From assembly GCA_016098155.1 (NCBI GenBank), contig JAAAJB010000633.1, positions 1-19,692 of the forward strand: a stretch of DNA of 19,692 nucleotides. The letters are read 5' to 3'. How positions within the stretch are numbered: position 1 is the stretch's first letter; each line of letters begins with the position of its first letter. Shown piece by piece: positions 19,679-19,692 of the stretch. The notes beneath the pieces were generated by a model. That model had not been told where the DNA came from, searched no databases, and worked only from the letters and a program-made list of their open reading frames with translations. Source of the DNA: Actinomortierella ambigua (taxonomy: Eukaryota; Mortierellomycota; Mortierellomycetes; Mortierellales; Mortierellaceae). The translations under genes were made by a program, and so were the position numbers.

Positions 19679-19692
19679 AAAAAAAAAAAAAA
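19679..19692. repeat. Poly-A run at window end
   Basis: Fourteen A end the window. This may be a longer homopolymer cut by the window edge or a contig end. Confidence 0.85.

Overview
The window looks like nuclear DNA of a filamentous fungus, most likely an early-diverging one such as a Mortierella relative. Short GT..AG introns interrupt most genes. Two genes fuse tyrosine-kinase-like (TKL) kinase domains to Sel1-like repeats, an architecture expanded in Mortierellomycotina and Glomeromycotina. A pterin-4a-carbinolamine dehydratase is present, which fits the tetrahydrobiopterin pathway known from Mortierella. No prokaryotic feature, tRNA, rRNA, CRISPR array or intact transposon was seen. The lineage is inferred from gene content, not from a database match.

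Layout. (1) 1-2639: a poly-T run, exon-like pieces of at least one uncharacterised gene, and a (CA)n tract; gene-poor and possibly decaying. (2) 2640-9133, minus strand: two head-to-tail paralogues. The first is kinase - 13 or more Sel1 repeats - second kinase lobe whose HRD aspartate is serine. The second is kinase - 6 Sel1 repeats. About 1.3 kb without a recognisable gene lies between them. (3) 9134-10243: an intergenic promoter region, then plus-strand pterin-4a-carbinolamine dehydratase with a likely mitochondrial leader. (4) 10361-15631, minus strand: a seven-transmembrane, receptor-like protein with a tail of about 660 residues, then 49 bp downstream a TGL2-type lipase. (5) 16114-18194, minus strand: mitochondrial methionyl-tRNA formyltransferase in 8 exons. 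(6) 18506-19648, minus strand: a small secreted cysteine-containing protein and a short uncharacterised gene at the window edge.

Exon joins were built by hand from splice-site consensus plus unbroken reading frame. They are strong for the lipase, formyltransferase, dehydratase, receptor-like gene and second kinase gene, and weak at the two ends of the window. Two candidate signalling modules stand out: the kinase/Sel1/pseudokinase pair and the receptor-like protein. The dehydratase and formyltransferase, and perhaps the lipase, carry mitochondrial-type N termini. Nothing in the sequence shows that these genes act in one pathway; the neighbourhood looks like ordinary fungal gene order around a lineage-specific kinase pair.
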